From Acidovorax_G lacteus (GTDB lineage Bacteria; Pseudomonadota; Gammaproteobacteria; Burkholderiales; Burkholderiaceae_C), in the NCBI RefSeq assembly GCF_039540375.1, contig NZ_BAABEX010000001.1, positions 1-64,000 on the forward strand: a stretch of 64,000 nucleotides of DNA, in the 5' to 3' direction. Position 1 is the first letter of the stretch. The number at the start of each line of letters is the position of its first letter. The position numbers were made by a program, and so were the translations under genes. The notes beneath the pieces were generated by a model. That model made no database searches. It was not told where the DNA came from and saw nothing but the letters and a program-made list of their open reading frames with translations. Shown here one piece after another: positions 55,415 through 63,325 of the stretch.

Positions 55415-55897
55415 ATGTGGAAAGTGCTGGTGGCGGTGGATGGATCGGAGCGCTCGCTCGATGCGGTGCGCCATGTGATCGACTGGGCGCGCCACGGGCT
55501 GCGCCTGCAGGTGGTGCTGGCCCATGTGCAGGAGCCTGCCACGCTGTATGAACTGGTGACGGTGCGCGACCCCGAGCGCATTGCCGCGGCCAGCCTGGAG
55601 GCTGGCGAGCACCTGTTGGCCCCGGCGCGCGCGCTGCTGGAGGCCGCGCACATACCGTGCAGCACCGAGGTGGCCGTGGGCGACGCCGCCACCGTGCTGC
55701 CCGACATGGCCGAGGCGCTGGAGGTGCAGGCCGTGGTGCTGGGCGCGCAGGGGCATGGCGCGCTCGAAGGCGTGCTGGTGGGCTCGGTCTCGCAGGCCGT
55801 GGCCCGGGCCAGCCGCGTGCCGGTCACGCTGGTCAAGCATCCTGAGCCCGCCGACGAGGCGCTGGACGAAGCCGCGGCCGAGGCGGCCGACGACTGA
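55415..55897 (+). CDS. Universal stress protein (UspA family)
   Basis: 160-residue cytoplasmic protein. It starts MWKVLVAVDGSERSLDAVRH and has the ATP-type motif VVLGAQGHGALEGVLVGSVS near the end, so it is the nucleotide-binding class. A short acidic tail follows. Divergent from tgt. A strong palindromic terminator follows its stop. Confidence 0.92.
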   Translation: MWKVLVAVDGSERSLDAVRHVIDWARHGLRLQVVLAHVQEPATLYELVTVRDPERIAAASLEAGEHLLAPARALLEAAHIPCSTEVAVGDAATVLPDMAEALEVQAVVLGAQGHGALEGVLVGSVSQAVARASRVPVTLVKHPEPADEALDEAAAEAADD

Positions 55898-55948
55898 GCC
55901 CGCGGGCCAGCGAGCCAGCGCCCAGCACCCAGCGCCCCAACAACAAAG

Positions 55949-55978
55949 CACAAAGGCCGCCCCGGGGCGGCCTTTGTG
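55949..55978. terminator. Bidirectional terminator, perfect 30-bp palindrome
   Basis: CACAAAGGCCGCCCC is followed directly by its exact reverse complement, GGGGCGGCCTTTGTG. It lies between the convergent usp and tctC genes and can serve both strands. The TTTGTG tail supports termination. Confidence 0.8.
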
Positions 55979-56000
55979 TGGGTGATGCGCGGCGGGCCGC

Positions 56001-56978
56001 TCAGTCCAGCGAAATCTTCTGTTCGCGGATCAGCTTGTGCCAGCGCTGCACTTCGGTGCGGATCAGCTCGGCGTACTGCTGCGGCGTGCTGCCCACGGGC
56101 TCGATGCCAAAGTCCACCAGCTTCTGGCGGATGGCCGGGGTCTGGATGGCCGTGGCCACCTGCTTTTGCAGCGCGTTGACGACCTCGGGCGGCGTGCCGG
56201 CCGGGGCCACCACGCCCACCTGGGCGGCGGCTTCCACGCCCTTGAAGCCCAGTTCAGCAAACGTGGGCACGTCGGGCAGCTGCGGCAGGCGCGTGGGGTG
56301 CGCCACCGCCAGCGGGCGGATCTTGCCGCCCTTGATAAAGCCTGCGCCTGCGGCCAGGTCCACCATCATGGCCGCCACCTGACCGCCGGCCAGGTCGGTC
56401 AGCGCGGGGGCTGCGCCGCGGTACGGAATGTGCACCATGTGCAGGCCGCTGTTCACCTTGAGCAGCTCCATGGCCAGGTGGTGCGGGCTGCCCGCACCGG
56501 CCGAGCCGTAGCTCAGCTTGCCCGGCGCGGCCTTGGCCTTGGCCACGAAGTCCTTGGCGTCCTTGGCGTCAGAGCCCGGGCCCACCACCAAAATCATCGG
56601 AAACCGGCCCATCAGCGTGACGGGCGTCAGGTCCTTCTCGGGGTTGTACGAGAGCTTGGAATACAGCGCTGTGTTGAACACCATGGTGCCGTTGTCGGCC
56701 GACAGGATGGTGTAGCCGTCGGCGGGCGAGCGGCCCACGTCCGACGCCGCAATCGCGGTGTTGCCGCCGGGCTTGTTCTCGACCAGCACCGGCTGGTTGA
56801 TTTGCGCGGACAGCTGCTGGCCGATGGTGCGGGCCAGGAAGTCCGAGCCACCGCCCGCCGGATAGGGCACCACCCAGCGGATGGCCTTGGCCGGGTAGGC
56901 CTGGGCGTGCGCGGCCAGCGGGCCGCCCAGCAGGGCAATGGCCGCCAGCAGGCCGGTGGCATAGCGTCGGTTGAGCAT
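56001..56978 (-). CDS. Tripartite tricarboxylate transporter (Bug/TctC) receptor
   Basis: 325-residue periplasmic binding protein. Signal peptide ends AHAQ|AYPAKAIRWVVPYPAG. Typical Bug segments are ENKPGGNTAIAASDVGRSPA then DGYTIL, and LSYGSAGAGSPHHLAMELLK. No TctA or TctB membrane genes are near, which is usual for this large family in Burkholderiales. It is divergent from an IclR gene with a palindromic operator between them, so it probably captures the compound degraded by the nearby P450. Confidence 0.93.
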   Translation of the reverse strand: MLNRRYATGLLAAIALLGGPLAAHAQAYPAKAIRWVVPYPAGGGSDFLARTIGQQLSAQINQPVLVENKPGGNTAIAASDVGRSPADGYTILSADNGTMVFNTALYSKLSYNPEKDLTPVTLMGRFPMILVVGPGSDAKDAKDFVAKAKAAPGKLSYGSAGAGSPHHLAMELLKVNSGLHMVHIPYRGAAPALTDLAGGQVAAMMVDLAAGAGFIKGGKIRPLAVAHPTRLPQLPDVPTFAELGFKGVEAAAQVGVVAPAGTPPEVVNALQKQVATAIQTPAIRQKLVDFGIEPVGSTPQQYAELIRTEVQRWHKLIREQKISLD

Positions 56979-57030
56979 GGAGTCTCCTTGTGTTTGGAAC
57001 GGGGTCTGAGAGAATGAGAGCGCCATGATA

Positions 57031-57045
57031 TTACGCAATGCGTAA
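57031..57045. promoter_or_regulatory. IclR-type operator in the divergent region
   Basis: TTACGCA-A-TGCGTAA is a perfect palindrome, extended by A and T at its ends. It lies between tctC (-) and iclR (+). The same 15-bp motif with T in the centre is upstream of the P450 gene at 58014. Confidence 0.75.
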
Positions 57046-57085
57046 TTGATTTTTGTCCGTAGAGACCCTGACCAGCGCAAACCCC

Positions 57086-57901
57086 ATGCCCCGTACCCCC
57101 AGCCCCGACACGTCTGCCAAGCGGCGCCAGCGCGTGCAGTCGGCCGAAACCGGCATGACCATCCTCAAGGCCCTGGCGCGGCTGGGCGGGGCGGCCAGCC
57201 TCACGGCCATTGCGGCCGAGGCCGACGAAAGCGCCGCCAAGGTGCACCGCTACCTGAGCAGCCTGGCGTCTGAAGGGCTGGTGGCGCAGCACCCGGCCAC
57301 GCAGCACTACCACCTGGGGCCCGAGGCGGTGCGCATCGGCCTGGCGGCCCTGCGCCAGTGCGACCCGGTGCGCATGGGCGAATCGGCCCTGCTGCGCCTG
57401 CGCGAATCGCTGCAGGTGACCTGCTTCATCGCCGTGCTGGGCAACCGCGGCCCCACGGTGATGCGCATGGAAGAACCCTCGCTGCCGGTCACGGTGAACA
57501 TCCGCCCGGGCTCGGTGCTGCCGCTGCTGTGGTCGGCCAGCGGCCAGGCCTTTGTGGCCTTTGCCGACGATGCCGAACTGCGCGCCCAGGCCGAGGCCGA
57601 ATACGCCGGGGCCACGGCCGAGCAGCGCTCTGTGATGGGCGGGCCCGACCCCGTGGGCACGCTGTGCCAGCAGGTGCGCACCCAGGGCTGCGCCATCGTG
57701 CGCGACACGCTGCTGGCGGGCATCAGCGCCATTGCCGCGCCGGTGCGCGACGCACGCGGCCATGTGGTGGCCGTGCTCACCGCGCTGGGCGCGAGCAATG
57801 GCTTTGACACGCGCCCGGGCGGCAAGGTGTGCCCGGCGCTCATGCACGAGGCCGGCCTCATCAGCGCCGCCATGGGCTACGTGCCGCCCGCCGCAGGCTG
57901 A
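57086..57901 (+). CDS. IclR-family transcriptional regulator
   Basis: 271-residue regulator. The winged helix reads SAETGMTILKALARLGGAAS then LTAIAAEADESAAKVHRYLS. The ligand domain includes TVNIRPGSVLPLLWSASGQA and CAIVRDTLLAGISAIAAPVR followed by DARGHVVAVLTALG. I use the ATG at 57086; a TTG at 57053 would start nearer the operator. Its binding sites are probably the TTACGCA palindromes, linking it to uptake (tctC) and oxidation (P450). Confidence 0.9.
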   Translation: MPRTPSPDTSAKRRQRVQSAETGMTILKALARLGGAASLTAIAAEADESAAKVHRYLSSLASEGLVAQHPATQHYHLGPEAVRIGLAALRQCDPVRMGESALLRLRESLQVTCFIAVLGNRGPTVMRMEEPSLPVTVNIRPGSVLPLLWSASGQAFVAFADDAELRAQAEAEYAGATAEQRSVMGGPDPVGTLCQQVRTQGCAIVRDTLLAGISAIAAPVRDARGHVVAVLTALGASNGFDTRPGGKVCPALMHEAGLISAAMGYVPPAAG

Positions 57902-58013
57902 CGCGCGCGGCAGTACTTCTTCGACATGCGGGTACAGGCCCGCCCGCGCAGGGCGTGGGCCGGGGCTGCGCGCGCCTGCGCCCTTCAGCGCAGCGCACAG
58001 GTTGGTGGTATTT

Positions 58014-58028
58014 TTACGCATTGCGTAA
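58014..58028. promoter_or_regulatory. IclR-type operator upstream of the P450 gene
   Basis: TTACGCA-T-TGCGTAA, perfect arms identical to those at 57031. A half-copy, GCATTGCGCAA, follows at 58031. It lies 77 bp before the P450 start. Confidence 0.75.
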
Positions 58029-58104
58029 TAGCATTGCGCAAATTAACCTTCGCAGGCCTGGCACCCGTGCCTGCCCCCTTGCCAAGTCCGCCCAGCACAG
58101 CCCC

Positions 58105-60459
58105 ATGACGACTGCCTCCGCTTCTGCACCTGCCGCCGCCACGGCCGCCCCCACGGGCCGCTGCCCCGTTGACCACGCAGCGCTGGCCCCCAACGGCTGC
58201 CCCGTCAGTGCGCGCGCTGCGGCCTTCAACCCGTTTGAGGGCGCCTACATGCAGGCCCCGGCCGACTACCTGCGCTGGGCGCGCGAAGAGGAGCCGGTGT
58301 TCTACAGCCCTCAGCTGGGCTACTGGGTGGTTACGCGGTACGAGGACGTGAAGGCCGTGTTCCGCGACAACATCCTGTTCTCGCCCTCGGTGGCGCTCGA
58401 AAAAATCACCCCCGCATCGCCCGAGGTGCTGCAGGTGCTGCAGGGCTACGGCTTTGCCATGAACCGCACCATGGTCAACGAAGACGAGCCCGACCACATG
58501 GCGCGCCGCCGCCTGCTGATGGACGCGTTTCTGCCCGAGCGGCTCATCGGCTTCGAGCCCATGGTGCGCCAGCTTGCGCGCCAGACCATGGACCGCTTTG
58601 TGGACCGGGGCCGTGCCGACCTGGTGGCCGACATGTTCTACGAGATCCCGCTCACGATCGCGCTCAAGTTTCTGGGCGTGCCCGACGAAGGCGCCGAGCA
58701 GCTGCGCCAGTTTGCGGTGGCGCACACCCTCAACACCTGGGGCCGCCCCACGCCCGAAGAGCAGATCGAGATCGCGCACAACGTGGGCCGCTTCTGGCAA
58801 ACGGCGCAGCGCATTCTGGATGCCATGCGCGCCCAGCCCGACGGCGAAGGCTGGATGTACGACACCATCCGCCAGCACCTGGCCCACCCCGACGTGGTGC
58901 CCGAGTCGTACCTGCGCTCGATGATGATGGCCATTCTGGCCGCCGCGCACGAGACCACCTCCAACGCCACGGCCAACGCCTTCCACACATTACTGTCGCA
59001 CCGCAGCGCGTGGGAGGCCCTGTGCGCCAACCCCGCGCTCATCCCCAACGCGGTGGAAGAATGCCTGCGCGTGGCCGGCTCCATCATCGCGTGGCGGCGC
59101 GTGGCCACGGCCGACGCCGTGGTGGGCGGTGTGCCCATCCCCCAAGGCGGCAAGCTGCTGCTGGTGCAGGCCTCGGCCAACTTCGACCCGCGCCACTTCG
59201 AGAACCCGGACGAAGTCGATGTGTACCGCGAAAGCGCGGTGGAGCACCTCACCTTTGGCTACGGCGCGCACCAGTGCATGGGCAAGAACATCGGCCGCAT
59301 GCAGATGCGCGTGTTCATCGAAGAGTTTGTGCGCCGCCTGCCGCACATGCGCCTGGCGCCCGGCCAGACGATGGAATACCTCTCCAACACCTCGTTTCGC
59401 GGCCCCGCCGCGCTGTGGGTGGAATGGGACCCGGCCCGCAACCCCGAGCGCCTGGCCCACGCGCCTGCGCCGCAGCTGGCGGCCTTCACCATCGGCCCGC
59501 CGCCCAAAGACGGCATCACCCGCAGCGTGGTGCTGCAGGCCAAAGCGCCCGAAGGCGAGGGCCTGTGGCGCCTGGTGTTTGCCAGCGCAGACGGCAGCCC
59601 GCTGCCCGCCTGGTCGGCCGGGGCGCATGTCGACTTGGTGGACGGCGGCTATCGCCGCAAATACTCGCTGTGCGGCCACCCCGAAGACCGCCAGCACCTG
59701 CAGGTGGTGGTACAGCGCGAGGCCGAGGGCCGCGGCGGATCACGCCACTTTTGCGACGCACTGCAAGTGGGCCAGCGCCTGCAACTGGCCGGGCCCAAAA
59801 ACCTGTTCCGCCTTGATGAAAGCGCGGCGCGCTACGTGCTCATTGCCGCAGGCATCGGCATCACGCCCATGCTGGCCATGGCCGACCGGCTCAAGGCTCT
59901 GGGCAAGCCCTACACCCTGCACTACGCGGGCCGCAGCCGCGGGCAAATGGCGCTGCTGCCGCGTATCACGCGCGACCACGCCGGGCACGTGCACCTGTAC
60001 GTCAAGGCCGAAGGCCAGCGCATGGCCCTGCCCGCGCTGCTGGCAAACATTGGCGCGCAAGACCGCGTGTACGCCTGCGGCCCGGGCCGCCTCATCGACG
60101 AGCTGGAAGCACTGGGCACCGCCTGGCCCGAAGGCGTGCTGCACTACGAACACTTCAGCGGCGAAGGCGCTGCGCTGGACCCGGCCAAGGAACACGCCTT
60201 TGTGGCCGAACTGCGCGATTCGAACCTGCAAGTGCAGGTGCCCGCCGACCGCACCCTGCTGCAAGCCCTGCAGGCCGCGGGGGTGGACGTGCCCTGCGAC
60301 TGCAACGAAGGCCTGTGCGGCACCTGCGAAGTGGCCGTGCTGGACGGCGCCATCGACCACCGCGACAAAGTGCTCACCCAGGCCGAACGGGCTACTCAGC
60401 GCCGCATGCTGGCCTGCTGCTCGCGGGCGGCGGGGCAGAAGATCGTGCTGGCGCTGTGA
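58105..60459 (+). CDS. Self-sufficient cytochrome P450 (CYP116B type)
   Basis: 784-residue fusion enzyme: P450 heme domain (1 to ~440), FMN/NADH reductase of the phthalate dioxygenase reductase type (~470-690), then a plant-type 2Fe-2S ferredoxin domain. The heme loop is FGYGAHQCMG with Cys391. The oxygen-binding helix reads LAAAHETTSNATA. The 2Fe-2S cysteines are Cys733, Cys738, Cys741 (CNEGLCGTC) and Cys771 or Cys772. Such enzymes hydroxylate or dealkylate small aromatics and herbicides without partner proteins. The substrate is unknown. Start ATG at 58105; the operator at 58014 suggests IclR control. Confidence 0.95.
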   Translation: MTTASASAPAAATAAPTGRCPVDHAALAPNGCPVSARAAAFNPFEGAYMQAPADYLRWAREEEPVFYSPQLGYWVVTRYEDVKAVFRDNILFSPSVALEKITPASPEVLQVLQGYGFAMNRTMVNEDEPDHMARRRLLMDAFLPERLIGFEPMVRQLARQTMDRFVDRGRADLVADMFYEIPLTIALKFLGVPDEGAEQLRQFAVAHTLNTWGRPTPEEQIEIAHNVGRFWQTAQRILDAMRAQPDGEGWMYDTIRQHLAHPDVVPESYLRSMMMAILAAAHETTSNATANAFHTLLSHRSAWEALCANPALIPNAVEECLRVAGSIIAWRRVATADAVVGGVPIPQGGKLLLVQASANFDPRHFENPDEVDVYRESAVEHLTFGYGAHQCMGKNIGRMQMRVFIEEFVRRLPHMRLAPGQTMEYLSNTSFRGPAALWVEWDPARNPERLAHAPAPQLAAFTIGPPPKDGITRSVVLQAKAPEGEGLWRLVFASADGSPLPAWSAGAHVDLVDGGYRRKYSLCGHPEDRQHLQVVVQREAEGRGGSRHFCDALQVGQRLQLAGPKNLFRLDESAARYVLIAAGIGITPMLAMADRLKALGKPYTLHYAGRSRGQMALLPRITRDHAGHVHLYVKAEGQRMALPALLANIGAQDRVYACGPGRLIDELEALGTAWPEGVLHYEHFSGEGAALDPAKEHAFVAELRDSNLQVQVPADRTLLQALQAAGVDVPCDCNEGLCGTCEVAVLDGAIDHRDKVLTQAERATQRRMLACCSRAAGQKIVLAL

Positions 60460-60477
60460 TCTGGCGAATTGACGAAT

Positions 60478-60540
60478 CGCTATTTGCTACTGATTTGATA
60501 GCTGCTCGTGCTTGATTCATAAGCACGAGCATCGGTTTTT
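60478..60540 (+). terminator. Hairpin repeat family B, copy B7, acting as terminator
   Basis: TGCTCGTGCTT and AAGCACGAGCA pair perfectly around GATTCAT, followed by TCGGTTTTT. It lies 19 bp after the P450 stop and has the T run of an intrinsic terminator. The left part TTTGCTACTGATTTGATAGC is the repeat family B signature. Confidence 0.75.
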
Positions 60541-60867
60541 GCCTGCACTGCGCGGGTTGCCGGGCCAACCCCCCCCACGGAGTTTTACTGCCTGCGAGAC
60601 CGCCGCTGGGCAGCCGCCAGGCGAGAGAAGCGCTGCAGCACGGTGCTTTTGCCTGCGGCTGTACCAACGCGTCGTGTTGGTTGGTATGGGCTGCTTGGGG
60701 GTGTATGCGGTATTGCCGCCCGCGTCCCAGCGTTTTGCGGATGGCATTCATCCGAAAAATTTACATTTGCCTATAAGGACTGGCTGGCGATCCGGTGGCT
60801 TGGCGCGGTCATGTTTCGCTTGGTGTTGGCTGACTGCGGTCGGTAAGATGGTTATCGTCTATTTCTA
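60541..60867. other. Region between the P450 gene and the cassette array
   Basis: 327 bp without a recognisable gene. It becomes less GC-rich toward the end. I see no attC site, no complete attI site and no integrase fragment. Confidence 0.45.
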
Positions 60868-60920
60868 GTTAGGCCTGTTGAACCACTTATTGAAACTTCG
60901 AAGCGAATTAAGGAGAACCC

Positions 60921-61445
60921 GTGCAAGTAAATGATTGGCTGGTCGTCATCGCGACTCTGCTTTCGCCCCTGATCGCTCTTCAGGTCTCGGAGTGGATCAC
61001 TAGGAGGCGACAAGTTCGAGACGAGCAGTTCCGCGTCTTCAAGACGCTGATGTCCACCAGAGCGTCAAACCTCGATCCGCGGCACGTGGAATGCTTGAAC
61101 TTAATAGACGTCGTGTTCCACTCCGGCTCGAAGCGGGAGGTGGAGATTCGGCGGCTCTGGAAGCAGTACCTCCACCATTTGAGCGACAGGAACTATCCGA
61201 AGGACAGTTGGGGCGCGAGAAGGGTGGAACTTCTCGTCGAACTTCTTCACTCGATGGCCGTCTTCCTGGGCTACGACTTCGATAAGACTCATATCACCAC
61301 CCAGTGTTACTACCCCGACGGCTACGGCGACCTTGAAACCGAGAATGGGGCGATTCGGCGTTATCTCACTGAAATTCTCAGCGGCAACAGGGCGCTCCCA
61401 ATGTGGATCACGAACGTCCCAGAAAAGACTGGGGAACATGCCTAA
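60921..61445 (+). CDS. Cassette 1: membrane-anchored DUF6680-like protein
   Basis: 174 residues. An N-terminal membrane anchor (WLVVIATLLSPLIALQVSEW) is followed by a basic stretch (TRRRQVRDEQ) and a soluble domain: VFKTLMSTRASNLDPRHVEC, ELLVELLHSMAVFLGYDFDK and a C-terminal RRYLTEILSG. I recall this pattern as DUF6680, whose function is unknown. Start is GTG at 60921 with a strong AAGGAG. The stop codon lies inside the first box of attC1, common in integron cassettes. Confidence 0.8.
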   Translation: MQVNDWLVVIATLLSPLIALQVSEWITRRRQVRDEQFRVFKTLMSTRASNLDPRHVECLNLIDVVFHSGSKREVEIRRLWKQYLHHLSDRNYPKDSWGARRVELLVELLHSMAVFLGYDFDKTHITTQCYYPDGYGDLETENGAIRRYLTEILSGNRALPMWITNVPEKTGEHA

Positions 61446-61511
61446 CCATTCCATCGAGGGGATGTCCAACCGGCTGCGCCGTCTGGTCACCCCTCATGTC
61501 AAACGTTAGAC
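61440..61511 (+). mobile_element. attC site 1 (72 bp)
   Basis: Outer boxes are GCCTAAC (61440-61446) and GTTAGAC (61505-61511). Inner arms GAGGGGATG and CACCCCTC pair with one extra A, an unpaired base as required for integrase recognition. The core cut would be between G and TT at 61505. Confidence 0.85.
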
Positions 61512-61527
61512 CTCACCGGAAACCGCC

Positions 61528-62082
61528 ATGCAATCTCCTGCCGCGTTTGATGCTAGTGCGTGGATCGCAAACAACACGGTCGGAGGGACCCAGTTGACGA
61601 GTGACTCCCAACAGGCAGTCGCGGCGTTCACGGCGATGTGGAATTTTTTCGAAAGCACGCTCTGTAATAACAGCGCTTCCATTGCCGCTTTTGAGCAAAT
61701 AGCTGAAAGGCTTGACGCACCCAGAGTTCCTGAAGCGACAAGGCGGACGCTAGAGTCATGCCTCGCCTTTTGGCGGTTCCGATACAAGACACCTGAAGGT
61801 TTCGGGCATCGATTTGAAGGCTTGAATTTTCGGTCAAGAGACCGGCGCGACCATGTTGAGGCAGTGCTTCAAGGGACGGCTACGGAACCCCATGAGAAGC
61901 TGCTCGCGCAGATGATCATCGTCTACCGCCTCAGAAACAACCTCTTCCACGGCATCAAAACACTCGACATGTTGAATGACCAAACTCAGAACTTATGGGC
62001 AGCAAGCCGCTGCCTCGCTGCGATCCTAGAAGCGGTACCAACGCGCTTCGTATCGTCTCGCAGAGTTCACGCTGCCGGCTAG
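61528..62082 (+). CDS. Cassette 2: HEPN-like protein
   Basis: 184 residues, soluble and mostly helical. Near the C-terminal third is IIVYRLRNNLFHGIKTLDML, where Arg136-Asn-Asn-Leu-Phe-His141 fits the RX4H motif of HEPN ribonucleases, with Asn in the usual polar position after Arg. An earlier segment, FWRFRYKTPEGFGHRFEGLN, has no known match. I infer an RNase-like toxin or defence protein; the fold should be checked. ATG is at 61528, 17 bp after attC1. The cassette has no second gene, so an antitoxin would have to be elsewhere. Confidence 0.65.
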   Translation: MQSPAAFDASAWIANNTVGGTQLTSDSQQAVAAFTAMWNFFESTLCNNSASIAAFEQIAERLDAPRVPEATRRTLESCLAFWRFRYKTPEGFGHRFEGLNFRSRDRRDHVEAVLQGTATEPHEKLLAQMIIVYRLRNNLFHGIKTLDMLNDQTQNLWAASRCLAAILEAVPTRFVSSRRVHAAG

Positions 62083-62093
62083 TGACGAGTCAG

Positions 62094-62150
62094 GCCTAAC
62101 TAGTCGCTCCCGCGGACGGCGTCGCCGCCCGCTGAGCTAATTCGTTAGGC
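62094..62150 (+). mobile_element. attC site 2 (57 bp)
   Basis: Outer boxes GCCTAAC (62094-62100) and GTTAGGC (62144-62150) are exact complements. The centre forms a hairpin from GCGGACGGCG and GCCGCCCGC, with an unpaired A. The 57-bp size is near the minimum for attC. Confidence 0.9.
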
Positions 62151-62160
62151 CTCATTGTCG

Positions 62161-63069
62161 ATGTCGCTCCCCACTCCAACAGTTCAGTTCCCGGAAGCGC
62201 AAGTTGGCGAGTGGACCGCCATCGACACCACAACAGCGCCAGGACTTTTCGCATATCGTCAAACTCAAGCCGTCGCATTGCTTGAACTCCCTGACTACGG
62301 TGGCGGGGACCTTGATGCGGAGCAGCGCCGTGAGGCCCTGCGAAGTGCCGTGTCACTTCATAAGCCACTGGCTGCGCTTTCGTTGTTCCTTGGTGTTGTT
62401 GCTCTTGAAGATCTTGTCCGTGACTTGGCAGCGCGGCTCGCTGATCTGCCGGGCTTGACGCAGTTCTTCCCTGAGTTGCCAAAACTTCGTGCTCAAGCGG
62501 TGAATCGCCCCGCAGATCAAGCGTTCAAGCGCTTGGATACAGATCCTGCTGGAGTTCTGGACCCCGAAGAAATCAACGGGCGCTTCATGAAAGCGATGGG
62601 GGTTGCCCCAGTGCCAGCGGGTGAGTATTGGCACCTGCGCGATCTCGCCCTACTGAGGCATACCGTTGCACACCATGCAGCAGTAATTCGGGCTGTCGAT
62701 GTCCCGCGCTTCGCTCACTTCATCATCCTTCCTGGTCGAGTCATCAATCCACCGCCAGACTTCGTTCGTTCAGAGCTTATGTACCTCTACGAGCTCGGCC
62801 GCACTATCGAGAAAGCCGTCCAATCCGCGGCGCTCAGCCCCATCATTCAAGCGGCAGGCGCTGGCTGGTCCATGCATCCACCAAAAGTGCTGATTGAGCT
62901 CATTGAGCTGTTCGGTTTCTTCGGGTTCATTGAAACGACCACGCTACCCGTTGGCTACTCGGAGCCTGGCTCAGACCTTCGGCAAAGACAGGAGGCGGAG
63001 GCAAATAGGATCCGGGATGTGCTGTTACAAAGATGCATAGCCGAGCTGGTGACTGTTTATGGCAACTAG
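62161..63069 (+). CDS. Cassette 3: large HEPN-like protein
   Basis: 302 residues, no signal or clear membrane span. The segment LRDLALLRHTVAHHAAVIRA holds Arg166-His-Thr-Val-Ala-His171, an RX4H motif with His in the position after Arg, as seen in many HEPN proteins. Upstream are helical stretches (LHKPLAALSLFLGVVALEDL, VRDLAARLADLPG) also seen in such proteins. The family is not recognised and the call is inferred. The ATG at 62161 is only 10 bp from the attC2 edge, so there is almost no leader; a TTG at 62155 is an alternative. Confidence 0.6.
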   Translation: MSLPTPTVQFPEAQVGEWTAIDTTTAPGLFAYRQTQAVALLELPDYGGGDLDAEQRREALRSAVSLHKPLAALSLFLGVVALEDLVRDLAARLADLPGLTQFFPELPKLRAQAVNRPADQAFKRLDTDPAGVLDPEEINGRFMKAMGVAPVPAGEYWHLRDLALLRHTVAHHAAVIRAVDVPRFAHFIILPGRVINPPPDFVRSELMYLYELGRTIEKAVQSAALSPIIQAAGAGWSMHPPKVLIELIELFGFFGFIETTTLPVGYSEPGSDLRQRQEAEANRIRDVLLQRCIAELVTVYGN

Positions 63070-63075
63070 GCCGAG

Positions 63076-63095
63076 GCCTAACTTGGCCGTTAGCC
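63076..63095 (+). mobile_element. Collapsed attC site 3
   Basis: GCCTAAC (63076-63082) is followed after only six bases by GTTAGCC (63089-63095). The two outer boxes remain but the central hairpin is missing, as after an internal deletion. It follows the cassette 3 stop by 7 bp, the expected place. Confidence 0.6.
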
Positions 63096-63121
63096 TGTTC
63101 AAATCCCGGCCATCACAGCCC

Positions 63122-63325
63122 ATGCCTTTCCAAACCGCCGCCACCCTTTCAAGCGCCTGTGCGCAGGTGCGCGGTCGCCGTGGCGGGCTTCGCCTGTTGG
63201 GGCTGTTAGGCTTTCAAGGCTTTTTGGGCGCTTGTGCTAGTCCACTGGGCACAATTAGCTCTTCTTTCTGTAGCGCAGTGTCTAGCGCTTCGCTCAAGCG
63301 GGCCCGCATTCCGCGGGCCGCTTAG
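63122..63325 (+). CDS. Cassette 4: small hypothetical protein
   Basis: 67-residue frame starting MPFQTAATLSSACAQVRGRR, with one hydrophobic stretch (LRLLGLLGFQGFLGACASPL). The stop lies in the decayed attC4. Coding is uncertain: there is no good ribosome-binding site and the frame may be chance. Confidence 0.35.
   Translation: MPFQTAATLSSACAQVRGRRGGLRLLGLLGFQGFLGACASPLGTISSSFCSAVSSASLKRARIPRAA

Noticed and set aside
60541..60920. Integron integrase or complete attI site at the left edge of the array
   Set aside because: I read both strands and found only one GTTAGGC core. No tyrosine-recombinase motif and no attI-like direct repeats are present.
60921..61445. Third HEPN motif in cassette 1 (RLWKQYLH)
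   Set aside because: The spacing fits RX6H loosely, but the first residue after Arg is Leu and the context is not HEPN-like, so I did not count it.
63076..63211. A longer attC3 using the GTTAGGC at 63205
   Set aside because: The outer boxes match, but the inner 120 bases do not give matching inner arms near the boxes. A collapsed 20-bp site fits better.
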